A DNA stretch of 64,000 nt, from the NCBI GenBank assembly GCA_963807225.1, contig CAWEAD010000005.1:496001-560000 (forward strand), written 5' to 3'. This DNA is from JAGVGT01 sp963807225 (GTDB taxonomy: Bacteria; Desulfobacterota; Desulfobulbia; Desulfobulbales; JAGXFP01). A program made the position numbers and the translations under genes. This document shows, piece by piece, positions 45,801 through 53,163 of the stretch. The notes below the pieces were generated by a model, which saw only the letters and a program-made list of their open reading frames with translations, was not told where the DNA came from and did not search any database. The first letter of the stretch is position 1, and the number at the start of each line of letters is the position of its first letter.

Positions 45801-46101
45801 CGTCGGCAACCGGGCCACCGCCAATATGGGTTCCACTGTCGTTGAAAACAGCACCGTCGGCGGGAATATCACCACAAAAGTCAAAGGCGGAGCACTTAAT
45901 ATAGCCGCCGGCTCCGGATCGGAAGCTAACTCCGGCTCGGTAATCGTAAAGAATGGCAGCTCAGTGGGCGGCAACATTTCAGTGACTTCCGGCAAAGGTA
46001 TTACGGTCAATGACGTGGATAGTCCGTTCAGCTTTGGCCAGAACATAAATGTTCAGGCAGGTAGTGGTACTTCTAATAAAAACTCGGTAATCATGAAGTA
46101 G
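42892..46101 (+). CDS. Giant exported amyloid-like tandem-repeat protein
   Basis: 1069 residues. Signal peptide 1-25 (IVLSMLLPLTNALAES). From residue 30 to about 1025 there are 28 tandem repeats of 36 (first 15) then 35 residues. Typical units read VVNTAVGQNMVNVGVGNEVK and VVNTVGGAGLNLAAGSQAEA, each followed by NQA-type ends. The core G-x-G-N-x-x-x-x-x-Q and GVNLAAGN recall curlin and Fap amyloid repeats. In repeats 25-27 the last Q becomes M. A short cap ends NKNSVIMK. No cysteine in the repeats. It is very poor in aromatic residues. Probably secreted and assembled as a fibre or long beta-solenoid outside the cell. GGAGG precedes the ATG; ATG-like starts further up (42808) are not needed. 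Confidence 0.75.
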   Translation: MKRSSISFYIIVLSMLLPLTNALAESDLKGAVINVPGDINKAVNVAVGKNADATQSSIKIKSLDMGGAVVNTNKAKQNVNVAVGADVKASQGSTTLTGGKVRGAVVNTAKVENNVNVAVGNQVSANQGSISTSNTELTGVAVNTAKGKNAVNVGVGNKVAVDQASINMGGSKVTGAAINTSAVDNAVNVGVGNEVKAAQSSVVMSQSQTTGAVINTTVGKNLVNVGVGNKVEANQASVNLSGSKMTGAAINTSVVDNAVNVGVGNEVKTAQSSIAMKQSQSTGAVINTAVGKNLVNVGVGNKVEADQASVRMSGSKTTGAVINTTVVNNGVNVGVGNDVKAKQASVGLAGSQVTGAVVNTAVGQNIVNVGVGNKVEADQASVNLSGGTVTGAVVNTAVGQNMVNVGVGNEVKAGQASVAMKNSQVTGAVVNTGVAQNMVNVGVGNKVEADQATVRMSNSKVTGALVNTAGGQNLVNVGVGNQVEARQVATSLENSQVTGAVVNTAISQNLVNVAVGNKAEANQAAMKAENSQVKGAVVNTVGAWGAVNLAAGNEVEANQAATKLQNSQVTGAVVNTMAGAGVNLAAGNRAEANQAATKMENSKLEGTAVNTVLGASVNLAAGNKAEANQAAVKMQNSEAKGAMINTVGGAAVNLAAGNEAEANQAAVKMENSKLQGNIVNTVAGAGVNLAAGSRAEANQAAVKMQNSELKGNVVNTVGGAGLNLAAGSQAEANQAGVKMQNSKLQGNAVNTVAGAGLNLAAGSQAEANQAAVKMQNSELKGNVVNTVGGAGLNLAAGSQAEANQAAVKMENSTLQGNAVNTVAGAGLNLAAGSRAEANQAAVKMQNSTLKGNVTNTVAGAGLNLAAGSNAEANQAATKITNSNVQGNIKNTVGGAALNLAAGSNATANMAGTTIENSNVKGDITNTVGGAALNIAAGNRVTANMGSTTIENSTVRGNIKNQVAGAALNVAVGNRATANMGSTVVENSTVGGNITTKVKGGALNIAAGSGSEANSGSVIVKNGSSVGGNISVTSGKGITVNDVDSPFSFGQNINVQAGSGTSNKNSVIMK
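42979..45966 (+). repeat. 28-copy tandem repeat, 108 then 105 bp
   Basis: In-frame DNA repeat inside the giant gene. The period is 108 bases up to about 44601 and 105 bases afterwards, by loss of one codon near the NTMAGAG junction. Neighbouring copies between 44900 and 45440 are nearly identical at the DNA level, which points to recent duplication, while the first copies have diverged. Confidence 0.85.
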
Positions 46102-46157
46102 GTAACAAAACAACCAAACCTGTATCACACAACAAGAACCAAGAAGGAGGAGGAAAA

Positions 46158-47093
46158 ATGAAGAAAGTAGTTATCGCTGTAGCAGCCGCAAGTCTGGTGC
46201 TCGGATTCTCGAGTCTTTCCCTGGCTGCATCCGACATCCAGGGAACCCTTTCAAACAAGGCCACGGTTAAAGAGTCCGCCAACCTTGCTATCGGCAAGGG
46301 CGCAACCGCCAATATGGGCTCCATGGCTGTCAAGAACTCCAATGTCAAGGGCACCGTCTCCAATGACGCCAACATTGAGAAGTCCGCCAACCTTGCCATC
46401 GGTGAAAATGCCACCGCCAACATGGGCGCCGTGACCATGCAGAATGCCAATGTTGAGGGCACCATCTCCAACAAGGCCAAAGTTAAGGAGTCCGCCAACC
46501 TTGCTATAGGCAAAGGCTCTACTGCCAATATGGGCTCCGTGACCATGCGCGGCGGCAGCGTCAAGGGCACCGTATCAAATGACGCCAACATTGAGAAGTC
46601 CGCCAACCTTGCCATCGGGGAAAATGCCACCGCCAACATGGGCGCCGTAACCTTGCAGGATGGCAAAGTTGAAGGCACCATCTCCAACAAGGCCAAAGTT
46701 AAAGAGTCCGCCAACCTTGCTATCGGCAAGGGCGCAACTGCCAATATGGCCTCCGTGACCATGCGCGGCGGCAGCGTCAAGGGCACCGTCTCCAATGACG
46801 CCAATGTTGAGAAGTCCGCCAACCTCGCCATCGGGGAAAATGCCACCGCCAACATGGGCGCCGTAACCATGCGCAATGCCAACATTCAGGGTACCGTTTC
46901 CAACAAAGCCACCGTTAAGGAGTCCGCCAACCTTGCTATCGGCAAAGGCTCAACCGCCAACATGGGCGCCGTGACCATCAAAGGCGCCAACGTCAAGGGC
47001 ACCATCTCCAATGACGCCAACGTTCAAAAGTCCGCCAACCTTGCCATCGGTGAAAATGCCACCGCCAGCATGGGTTCTGTCGCGGTTGAATAA
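46158..47093 (+). CDS. Exported amyloid-like repeat protein, second subunit
   Basis: 311 residues. Signal peptide 1-24 (AAASLVLGFSSLSLAAS). The rest is about eight 36-residue repeats that alternate between two kinds: type A (SNKAxVKESANLAIGKG, TANMG) and type B (SNDANIEKSANLAIGEN, TANMG), so the true unit is 72 residues. The ANMGS-x-T ending matches repeats 25-27 of the giant protein. The last repeat is shortened. It lies 56 bases downstream of the giant gene with AGGAGGAGG before its ATG, so high expression is likely. By analogy to CsgA/CsgB or FapB/FapC one protein may nucleate the other; which is which is unknown. Confidence 0.75.
   Translation: MKKVVIAVAAASLVLGFSSLSLAASDIQGTLSNKATVKESANLAIGKGATANMGSMAVKNSNVKGTVSNDANIEKSANLAIGENATANMGAVTMQNANVEGTISNKAKVKESANLAIGKGSTANMGSVTMRGGSVKGTVSNDANIEKSANLAIGENATANMGAVTLQDGKVEGTISNKAKVKESANLAIGKGATANMASVTMRGGSVKGTVSNDANVEKSANLAIGENATANMGAVTMRNANIQGTVSNKATVKESANLAIGKGSTANMGAVTIKGANVKGTISNDANVQKSANLAIGENATASMGSVAVE
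46242..47090 (+). repeat. 216-bp higher-order repeat (A/B dimer), four copies
   Basis: Eight 108-bp units alternate between two types, giving a 216-bp higher-order period. The units are strongly conserved at DNA level (for example AAGGAGTCCGCCAACCTTGC recurs in A-type units). The final unit is truncated by the stop codon. Confidence 0.85.
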
Positions 47094-47114
47094 TCTGTAA
47101 CGTTTGGCATTGCC

Positions 47115-47152
47115 ATCGCCCCGGTCAGGTTTACTTCCTGGCCGGGGCGATA
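47115..47152 (+). terminator. Strong hairpin after the second repeat gene
   Basis: ATCGCCCCGG and CCGGGGCGAT pair, extended by TCAGG/CCTGG, with a short loop. The following bases ATACCTTTAAG have only a weak T-run. It may be a partial terminator between abundant repeat-protein mRNA and the small gene that follows. Confidence 0.6.
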
Positions 47153-47201
47153 TACCTTTAAGCGTACGGGTTGTCTTCCAACAAGTTACGGAGCGATTGA
47201 G

Positions 47202-47534
47202 ATGAAGCGGGTGATGATATTATTGTTGATGTCTTTGTTAATGATGACGGTCATTGGGCAAAGATCGGCGCTAGCCGGTGACTTGGATGACGGAATCAGC
47301 AAGTATACCGATGATTCTATCGCCGCCGATGACGAACTTGGTAAGCCCAGCAAAAATATCAAGTACATCATTGAAAAAGCCAAGTCCCAAGCCAAGGTCT
47401 CTGAGAAAAGCTCCGGCAAGGGCAACACCAAGACCGGCAAAAACTCCGGCGACAGCAACGAAAATAGTGTGGTCATGGGCGCTGGCAGCAACGTGCATGG
47501 TGATATTATCATCATTGCCCCTGACGAAAAATAA
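47202..47534 (+). CDS. Small exported protein sharing the NSV-x-M end motif
   Basis: 110 residues. Signal peptide 1-25 (MILLLMSLLMMTVIGQRSALAG). The middle is charged and Ser/Lys/Gly-rich (KVSEKSSGKGNTKTGKNSG). The C-terminus SNENSVVMGAGSNVHGDIII has the NSV-x-M motif seen at the end of the giant repeat protein (NKNSVIMK) and the hGDIhI pattern like repeat starts (GNI, GDI). It may be an accessory or capping subunit of the same structure. GGAG stands 8 bases before the ATG; a terminator follows. Confidence 0.6.
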   Translation: MKRVMILLLMSLLMMTVIGQRSALAGDLDDGISKYTDDSIAADDELGKPSKNIKYIIEKAKSQAKVSEKSSGKGNTKTGKNSGDSNENSVVMGAGSNVHGDIIIIAPDEK

Positions 47535-47575
47535 TAACTTCCCCTCTTCCGGTTTGACCGAGACGACTTGACCAG

Positions 47576-47606
47576 CCGTTTCCCTCTTGAGGGGAAACGG
47601 TTTTTT
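47576..47606 (+). terminator. Intrinsic terminator after the small exported gene
   Basis: CCGTTTCCC and GGGAAACGG form a 9-bp stem followed by six T. It ends the repeat-protein transcription unit. Confidence 0.9.
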
Positions 47607-47626
47607 GTTGGGAGAATAATTTACCC

Positions 47627-48121
47627 ATGGGAATAACCAACAGATTGATACCACACATGCGCGAAGGCATCGAAGTTGTTAAGATGATCATGTTCAAAAA
47701 GTTGCGTGGGCAGTTGGAACTGAGCCACCCGGATAGCGATGGTATCTTCCTATCCAGGCTGACCGGTGCCGTGGTGAACGAAATATTCGGCACGCCCAAT
47801 GATCAGGAACCTTTCGCCACCTTTATTCTCGAGAACCGTGGCCTGATCAGCGCCGAGTTAAAGGTCATGGCTCGGACTCTGCCGGAGATGCGGATCCCTT
47901 TAACAGATGCCCTGCGTATGCAGGCTATTTGCGACCTGCAAGAGGGAGACGACAGCAGCCCATTGCTGGAGCAAGCCCGAGAGTTTGACTTACTGATCAG
48001 CGACCGCGATTTACCCTTGCCGCACACCTTCATGGAGATGGTACGCAGGCTGGGAGCCGCCTTCGGCCTGATCCTTCCACCACTTCCCGATGAGGCTAAG
48101 CCCGGAGCCCTTTCCAACTGA
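47627..48121 (+). CDS. Hypothetical cytoplasmic protein
   Basis: 164 residues, no signal peptide, mostly helical. No family is recognised. Stretches: KMIMFKKLRGQLELSHPDSD near the start, NEIFGTPNDQEPFATFILEN and MRIPLTDALRMQAICDLQEG in the middle, HTFMEMVRRLGAAFGLILPP at the end. It follows the terminator, so it has a separate promoter. GGAG lies 12 bases before the ATG, a rather long spacing. Its position at the end of the amyloid-like locus may be chance. Confidence 0.55.
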   Translation: MGITNRLIPHMREGIEVVKMIMFKKLRGQLELSHPDSDGIFLSRLTGAVVNEIFGTPNDQEPFATFILENRGLISAELKVMARTLPEMRIPLTDALRMQAICDLQEGDDSSPLLEQAREFDLLISDRDLPLPHTFMEMVRRLGAAFGLILPPLPDEAKPGALSN

Positions 48122-48312
48122 AATATATCGACCATAACAGCTACTATCCCTACCCCCTCACCAGCTCCAATATTTTGACCAAGGTAAAGTGCGCAATTAA
48201 ATGGAGAGCTGTTAAACAGTTCCACAACCGACAACACTCGGCAGCAAAGTAAGATGCATGGCCCCTTAGTTCCCGCTGTTTGTCACAGGCAAACAATATT
48301 GCGCTGTAAATC

Positions 48313-48346
48313 AAAAAAAGCCCTCAACCAGACTTGGCTGAGAGCT
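48313..48346 (-). terminator. Terminator of tRNA-Arg(TCT)
   Basis: Read on the minus strand AGCTCTCAGCCA and TGGTTGAGGGCT form a stem with two mismatches around AGTC and are followed by seven T. It lies 10 bases after the tRNA. The remaining bases 48122-48312 show no gene. Confidence 0.75.
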
Positions 48347-48355
48347 TGATTTTAT

Positions 48356-48432
<77 letters not shown>

Positions 48433-48616
48433 TTTTCTGATACAACTCAAAGGAGATGACTTTTTAGCACCTGACCCGGTCATTTGCAACTTCTAAAAAT
48501 CCGTCTCTTTATCCACCCATGGATAACTGCAATCAATAGAGTCGGCTGGTAATTACATCCGCGGGTAGATATCACAAAACAACTCGGCTTCGGATACCTA
48601 AAGAGAATGCCCAGGC

Positions 48617-48642
48617 TGAAAAATCCCGACCGGGTTTTTTTC
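48617..48642 (-). terminator. Weak terminator after the cysK-cysS fusion
   Basis: AAAAACCCG and CGGGATTTTT around GT, read on the minus strand, give a short AT-flanked hairpin 34 bases after the stop. It could work in both directions. Confidence 0.4.
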
Positions 48643-48675
48643 TTGATTTAAGGCATCCATGATAACAAGCCTCGA

Positions 48676-51033
48676 TTATTTCTTCTCTTTCCAGACCGTG
48701 CCCTTGGCGGTATCTATCACCTCGATGCCCTGACTGGCTAACTGATCGCGAACCCCATCGGCCCGAGTCCAGTCTCCCTGGCGGCGGGCCGCCTCGCGCT
48801 CGCGAATCAGCTTGTCGATCTCTGGAGCCAGAGGGCATTTATCAAGATTCAGCAGGTTCAGCACAGCGTTGACCCGTCTCAGGGTTTCCAGAATGTAATT
48901 CTTCTGATCCCGATCCAACTGACCCTGGCTGACTATGGGGTTGACCTTCTTGATAAAGTCAAAGAGCACCCCGAAGGCCCGCGAGACATTGAGATCGTCG
49001 TCCATGGCACTGAAAAATCCTTCCTCCAGCTTGGTAAGAAAGGCGGCCACTTCCGGGTGCGGCAGGTCGGGCTGCAGGCAAAGGAGTTTGGTGCAGAACT
49101 CGTCCAGCCGCTTGAGGCTGGACAAAGCCACATCCAACTTGCGGTAGGAAAAGTCGATTGGCTTGCGGTAATGGGACCGCAGCAGGAAGTAGCGAACCTC
49201 CCGGGCCGTATATCCCTTGTCCAGCAAAGCGCGCAAGGTCAGCAAGGTGCCGGAATCGCGGTTCATCTTTTTGCCATCCACCAGTACCAGTTCGCTGTGC
49301 AGCCAGTAATTTGCCAAAGGCTTGCCGGATAAAGCCTCAGCAATAGCGATCTCGTTTTCATGGTGGGGGAAGATAAGATCCCTGCTGCTGGAATGGATAT
49401 CGATGGTCTCACCCAGAAAATGGCAGGACATGGCGGCACATTCGATATGCCAGCCCGGTCGCATGTTGCCCCATTCGGTAGCGTAGAAAATACCGCTTTT
49501 CAACTCGGTTAAAGCTGAGCGTTTGAGCAGGGTGAAGTCGACCGGGCTGTCTTTCTCATAGTCGTCCAGATCCACGGTACGTCCATGCTGGATCTTGCCC
49601 AGATCGATTCCGGAGAGGCGCCCGTAGCCGGAGAACTTAGAAATGTCAAAATAGATCGACCCATGCTTTTCGTAAGCGAAACCACGTTTCACCAACTCTC
49701 TCGCCATCTCGATCATCTGTTCGACATGCTCCGAGGCCCGCGGGTATCCGGTAGCCGGCAAGACCCCCAAGGACGTGATATCAACCTTGAACTGATCGAT
49801 GTACCGAGAGGTAAAGTCCTTAACCGACTCATGACTGGCCTGAGCGCCGCGGATGGTGTTGTCATCGAGGTCGGTGAAATTCATATAGAATTTCACCGTG
49901 TAGCCGTGGACGGTCAGTACCCGGTTGAGTAAATCGGAATGGATGAAGCGCCGACAATGATCAAGGGTGGCTGGTTCATGAGCGGTGGGGCCGCAAGTAT
50001 AGAAGGTGACCTGACCCGGTTTAATCGGCTTGAACAACTCCTTGCGTTTGCTCAAGGTATTGTGGAACCGCAACCTGGAGATCTTCTCCGGCTCGGAATT
50101 GGCGACCTCGGCGCTGAATAGAGAAGTGGACAGATATTTTTCCCCGCCATCGGGAAAAATCACTACGATAAGCCCACCTTCATCTTTGATCTGCTCGGCG
50201 CGGGTTAAAGCGGCGCACAGGGCCGCTCCGGAACTCATCCCCACAAAAACCCCCTCACGGGCGGCAAGTTGACGAGCCTTGTTAAAGGCCTCCTCATCAG
50301 GAATGTTAATGATCTGGAATGGTTCGTTGCGTCGAAAGATCCCGGGCTTATAGGATTCCTTCATATTCTTGAGCCCTTGCAACTTATGGCCCAGAAAAGG
50401 CTCCATGGCAGTAACTTTGACCTCTGGATGGTGCTCGGCAAAATAGCGGCAGATGCCCATGGCTGTGCCGGTAGTGCCCAGGGTGGCAACCACGTCGGTA
50501 ACCTTGCCGCCGGTCTGTTCCCAGATTTCCGGCCCGGTGTACTTGTAATGGGTCTGCCAGTTGGCGTCGTTATTGAATTGATCGGTAAGGAAATAACGAT
50601 CCGGATGTTCACGGGCCATGGCATAGGCCTGTTCGATGGCTCCGTCGGTGGCCCGTTTGGCCGGGGTAAGTAGAATCTCGGCCCCGTAGCCGGTCATGAT
50701 TTTACGCCGTTCGATGGAAGCCGACTCAGGCATCACCAGCTGACAACGGTATCCCTTAACTGCACAGACCATGGCCAGGCCGATACCGGTATTGCCGCTG
50801 GTCGCTTCCAACACCGTGCGGTCCGGAGTCAGTTCACCGCTCGCCTCGGCGTCCTCGATCATATTCAGGGCTATCCGATCCTTTACCGAACCACCGGGGT
50901 TGAAAGATTCAAGCTTGGCGTAAATGGCCACCTTCTTGAAAGAGTTGAGCCGTTTGATCGGCACGATGGGCGTGTTGCCGATCAGTTCAAGGATGTTCTG
51001 CGGTTGCTTGGCTAGTCGTGGACGAGTGGTCAT
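48676..51033 (-). CDS. Cysteine synthase / cysteinyl-tRNA synthetase-like fusion
   Basis: 785 residues. Residues 1-310 are an O-acetylserine sulfhydrylase: PLP lysine in NPGGSVKDRIALN, phosphate-binding TSGNTGIGLA, and GTTGTAMG. Residues 335-785 follow CysS: TCGPT (zinc Cys), WHIECAAM, HHENEIA (zinc ligands) and a C-terminal REREAARRQGDWTRADGVRD end. The HIGH motif reads TLDH (ATLDHCRRF) and KMSKS reads KMNRD (KKMNRDSGT). Thus both catalytic signatures are altered while zinc ligands are kept. It could still charge tRNA-Cys, or be a cysteine ligase like MshC, with the synthase domain feeding cysteine. ATG 51033. It stands between the dsr operon and tRNA-Arg. Confidence 0.85.
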   Translation of the reverse strand: MTTRPRLAKQPQNILELIGNTPIVPIKRLNSFKKVAIYAKLESFNPGGSVKDRIALNMIEDAEASGELTPDRTVLEATSGNTGIGLAMVCAVKGYRCQLVMPESASIERRKIMTGYGAEILLTPAKRATDGAIEQAYAMAREHPDRYFLTDQFNNDANWQTHYKYTGPEIWEQTGGKVTDVVATLGTTGTAMGICRYFAEHHPEVKVTAMEPFLGHKLQGLKNMKESYKPGIFRRNEPFQIINIPDEEAFNKARQLAAREGVFVGMSSGAALCAALTRAEQIKDEGGLIVVIFPDGGEKYLSTSLFSAEVANSEPEKISRLRFHNTLSKRKELFKPIKPGQVTFYTCGPTAHEPATLDHCRRFIHSDLLNRVLTVHGYTVKFYMNFTDLDDNTIRGAQASHESVKDFTSRYIDQFKVDITSLGVLPATGYPRASEHVEQMIEMARELVKRGFAYEKHGSIYFDISKFSGYGRLSGIDLGKIQHGRTVDLDDYEKDSPVDFTLLKRSALTELKSGIFYATEWGNMRPGWHIECAAMSCHFLGETIDIHSSSRDLIFPHHENEIAIAEALSGKPLANYWLHSELVLVDGKKMNRDSGTLLTLRALLDKGYTAREVRYFLLRSHYRKPIDFSYRKLDVALSSLKRLDEFCTKLLCLQPDLPHPEVAAFLTKLEEGFFSAMDDDLNVSRAFGVLFDFIKKVNPIVSQGQLDRDQKNYILETLRRVNAVLNLLNLDKCPLAPEIDKLIREREAARRQGDWTRADGVRDQLASQGIEVIDTAKGTVWKEKK

Positions 51034-51101
51034 GACGCCTCTGATAATTGGTCCAAAAGATCCGCTATGGCTACGGTTTCACTCTTTTTAATGGTTGACC
51101 A

Positions 51102-51140
51102 TAAAAAAAGCAAGCTTCCCTAACTGGGGGGAAGCTTGCT
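51102..51140 (-). terminator. Intrinsic terminator after dsrP
   Basis: AGCAAGCTTCCC and GGGAAGCTTGCT form a perfect 12-bp stem with an 8-base loop; on the minus strand it is followed by seven T. It ends the dsr operon before the cysK-cysS fusion gene. Confidence 0.92.
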
Positions 51141-51178
51141 TAGAAAAGATCTAAAGATCAGGACAACCTGAGATCGGT

Positions 51179-52348
51179 TTAACTCTCCTTGGTCAGTTTT
51201 ACGGAAATAGCCGCTTTATAGAGGATGGTGAGGATGAAGAAGCCTGTGGCCCAAACCCCGATGGTGATCCCAACTTCACCTGCTGAAGGATAGTACTCGG
51301 TGACGTACTCCAGGGGGCTGGGAACGAAGCCGCCCAGCACCAGGCCCAAACCCTTATCGATCCAGAGCGACAGGAAGATCGCTCCGCAAAGCCAAGCGAT
51401 CAATGTATAGCTCTCACGCACCTTGGGGAAAAGCAGGGCGATGGTGGCGGAAATACCGATGACCATGGAAAAGCGCATGGGTAAAACAAGATTGTTGTAG
51501 GTGACGCCGTCTTCGGTAAGCCCGAAGAATAGATAATCCAGGGTGTGCATATGCCCTGGGATCTGGCTGTAATAGGCGACGAAGAACTCCAGTCCGACAA
51601 AGAAGAAGTTTAAAATGGCGGCGTAGGTGATGATGGTGACCAGCTTATTGATCGCTTCCCGACCAGCATCGAACGCGGTGAACCGGCGAAGGATCAAGGC
51701 GCAGATGACCAGCAGGGAAGGACCGGCGGCAAAGGCCGAGGCCAGGAAACGCGGGGCCAGGATGGCGGTCAGCCAGTAATGGCGCCCCGGTAGACCACAG
51801 TAAAGAAAGGCGGTAACCGTGTGGATGCTGATTGCCCAGGGAATGGAGATGTAAATCAATACCTTAACCCATTTGGGCGGCGGAACGTTCGCCTTCTCGC
51901 AGTTCAGTATCACCCAGCCGCCGACGATGTTCAGGAACAGGTAACCGTTCAAAACGATCATGTCCCAGAAAAGGATCGAGTTAGGGGTCGGATGCAACAG
52001 CACGTTCAGAGCTCGCATCGGCTGGCCCAGATCGGCCAGGATGAACATCAGGCACATCGCAACCGCGGCCACGGCCATGAATTCGCCGAGGATGGTAATC
52101 CGCCCGAAAGCCTTATAGTTGTGGAGGTAGTATGGCAACACCAGCATTACCCCACCGGCTGCTACCCCGACCAGGAAGGTGAACTGGGAGATGTAAAGCC
52201 CCCAGGAGACGTCGCGGCTCATGCCGGTGTAACCGAGACCATAGTTGAACTGCTGGACATAGCAGGCCCCGCCGATGCCCATTAGCACCAGGAGGAAGGT
52301 CAGCCAGGTCCAGTATTTGCTGTCGCCAGTAAGCGCTTTCTCAATCAT
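51179..52348 (-). CDS. dsrP: Sulfite reduction-associated membrane protein DsrP
   Basis: 389 residues of the NrfD/PsrC family with about ten membrane segments. It exchanges electrons between the quinone pool and the periplasmic DsrO/DsrJ side of the DsrMKJOP complex. Typical parts: YTGMSRDVSWGLYISQFTFLVGVAAGGVML near the start, LHPTPNSILFWDMIVLNGYL, and the end VGITIGVWATGFFILTILYK. Last gene of the operon, 12 bases after dsrO. Confidence 0.94.
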   Translation of the reverse strand: MIEKALTGDSKYWTWLTFLLVLMGIGGACYVQQFNYGLGYTGMSRDVSWGLYISQFTFLVGVAAGGVMLVLPYYLHNYKAFGRITILGEFMAVAAVAMCLMFILADLGQPMRALNVLLHPTPNSILFWDMIVLNGYLFLNIVGGWVILNCEKANVPPPKWVKVLIYISIPWAISIHTVTAFLYCGLPGRHYWLTAILAPRFLASAFAAGPSLLVICALILRRFTAFDAGREAINKLVTIITYAAILNFFFVGLEFFVAYYSQIPGHMHTLDYLFFGLTEDGVTYNNLVLPMRFSMVIGISATIALLFPKVRESYTLIAWLCGAIFLSLWIDKGLGLVLGGFVPSPLEYVTEYYPSAGEVGITIGVWATGFFILTILYKAAISVKLTKES

Positions 52349-52359
52349 GATATTTCACC

Positions 52360-53163
52360 TCAGATGATATAGAAAATCGACGGATGGGTACCAAGCGCCG
52401 GTTTCCGCTGGATGGTAAACTTCTCCTTGAGGACCTGGCTGACCTCGGAATTCGGATCGTTCAGGTCGCCAAAGAACATGGCGCCACTGGGTCGAGCCTT
52501 CTCGACACAGGCTGGTTGCATACCTTCGGCCAAGCGCTCATTGCACAAGGTGCATTTTTCTACCACGCCGCGCATCCGGGTAGGAAATTCAGGGTTCTCC
52601 TTTTTGATAAAAGGCCGTGGGTCACGCCAGTTGAAGCTCCTGGCGCCGTAAGGACAAGCGGCCATGCAAAAGCGGCAACCGATGCAGCGATGGAAGTCCA
52701 TCATGACAATGCCGTCGCGGTTCTTGAAGGTTGCCTTGGTCGGGCAGGCCCGGACGCAAGGCGGGTTGTCGCAGTGGTTGCAGAGAGTCAATACCGGTAT
52801 GTTCTCCAATTCCTCATTGCGCTTATACTGACTGTGCTCGGGAAAGGCATGTTCGAAGTTCTCGGTCCAGATCCACTTGACCGCATCCTTCTTGTCGTCC
52901 CCAAAATCAGGGACGTTGTGAATTGAATGGCAGGCATCTATACAAAGCTGAGTCAGCCCCTGATCCTCCGCGAATTTCCGGGTATCGATCACGAAGCCAT
53001 AGCGCTTGGCACCACTCACCACCTCCGTTCCCTTTTCGGCGGCCTCACCTGTGCTGGCCTGAACCTCACCCTTGAGCAGAGAATTAAAGGCGGTAGGGGC
53101 ACCAATGCCGGCAATGGCGGAGAGGCCGGCTATCTTGAGAAATTTTCTTCTGCCGTTATCCAT
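52360..53163 (-). CDS. dsrO: Periplasmic iron-sulfur protein DsrO
   Basis: 267 residues. Twin-arginine signal GRRKFLKIAGLSAIAGIG. Four [4Fe-4S]-type clusters are seen in the cysteine groups CIDACHSIHN, CNHCDNPPCVRACP, CIGCRFCMAACPYGA and CTLCNERLAEGMQPACVE. It transfers electrons between DsrP and DsrJ in the periplasm. Its ATG shares one base with the dsrJ stop. Length is typical. Confidence 0.95.
   Translation of the reverse strand: MDNGRRKFLKIAGLSAIAGIGAPTAFNSLLKGEVQASTGEAAEKGTEVVSGAKRYGFVIDTRKFAEDQGLTQLCIDACHSIHNVPDFGDDKKDAVKWIWTENFEHAFPEHSQYKRNEELENIPVLTLCNHCDNPPCVRACPTKATFKNRDGIVMMDFHRCIGCRFCMAACPYGARSFNWRDPRPFIKKENPEFPTRMRGVVEKCTLCNERLAEGMQPACVEKARPSGAMFFGDLNDPNSEVSQVLKEKFTIQRKPALGTHPSIFYII

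Noticed and set aside
43254..46885. Long antisense frames under both repeat genes
   Set aside because: They mirror the GC-rich repeated codons of the real genes and have no start signals; frames on the plus strand have signal peptides and ribosome sites.
42979..47090. Tandem repeats as a CRISPR array
   Set aside because: Repeats are 105-108 bp without spacers and are in frame with long coding sequences.
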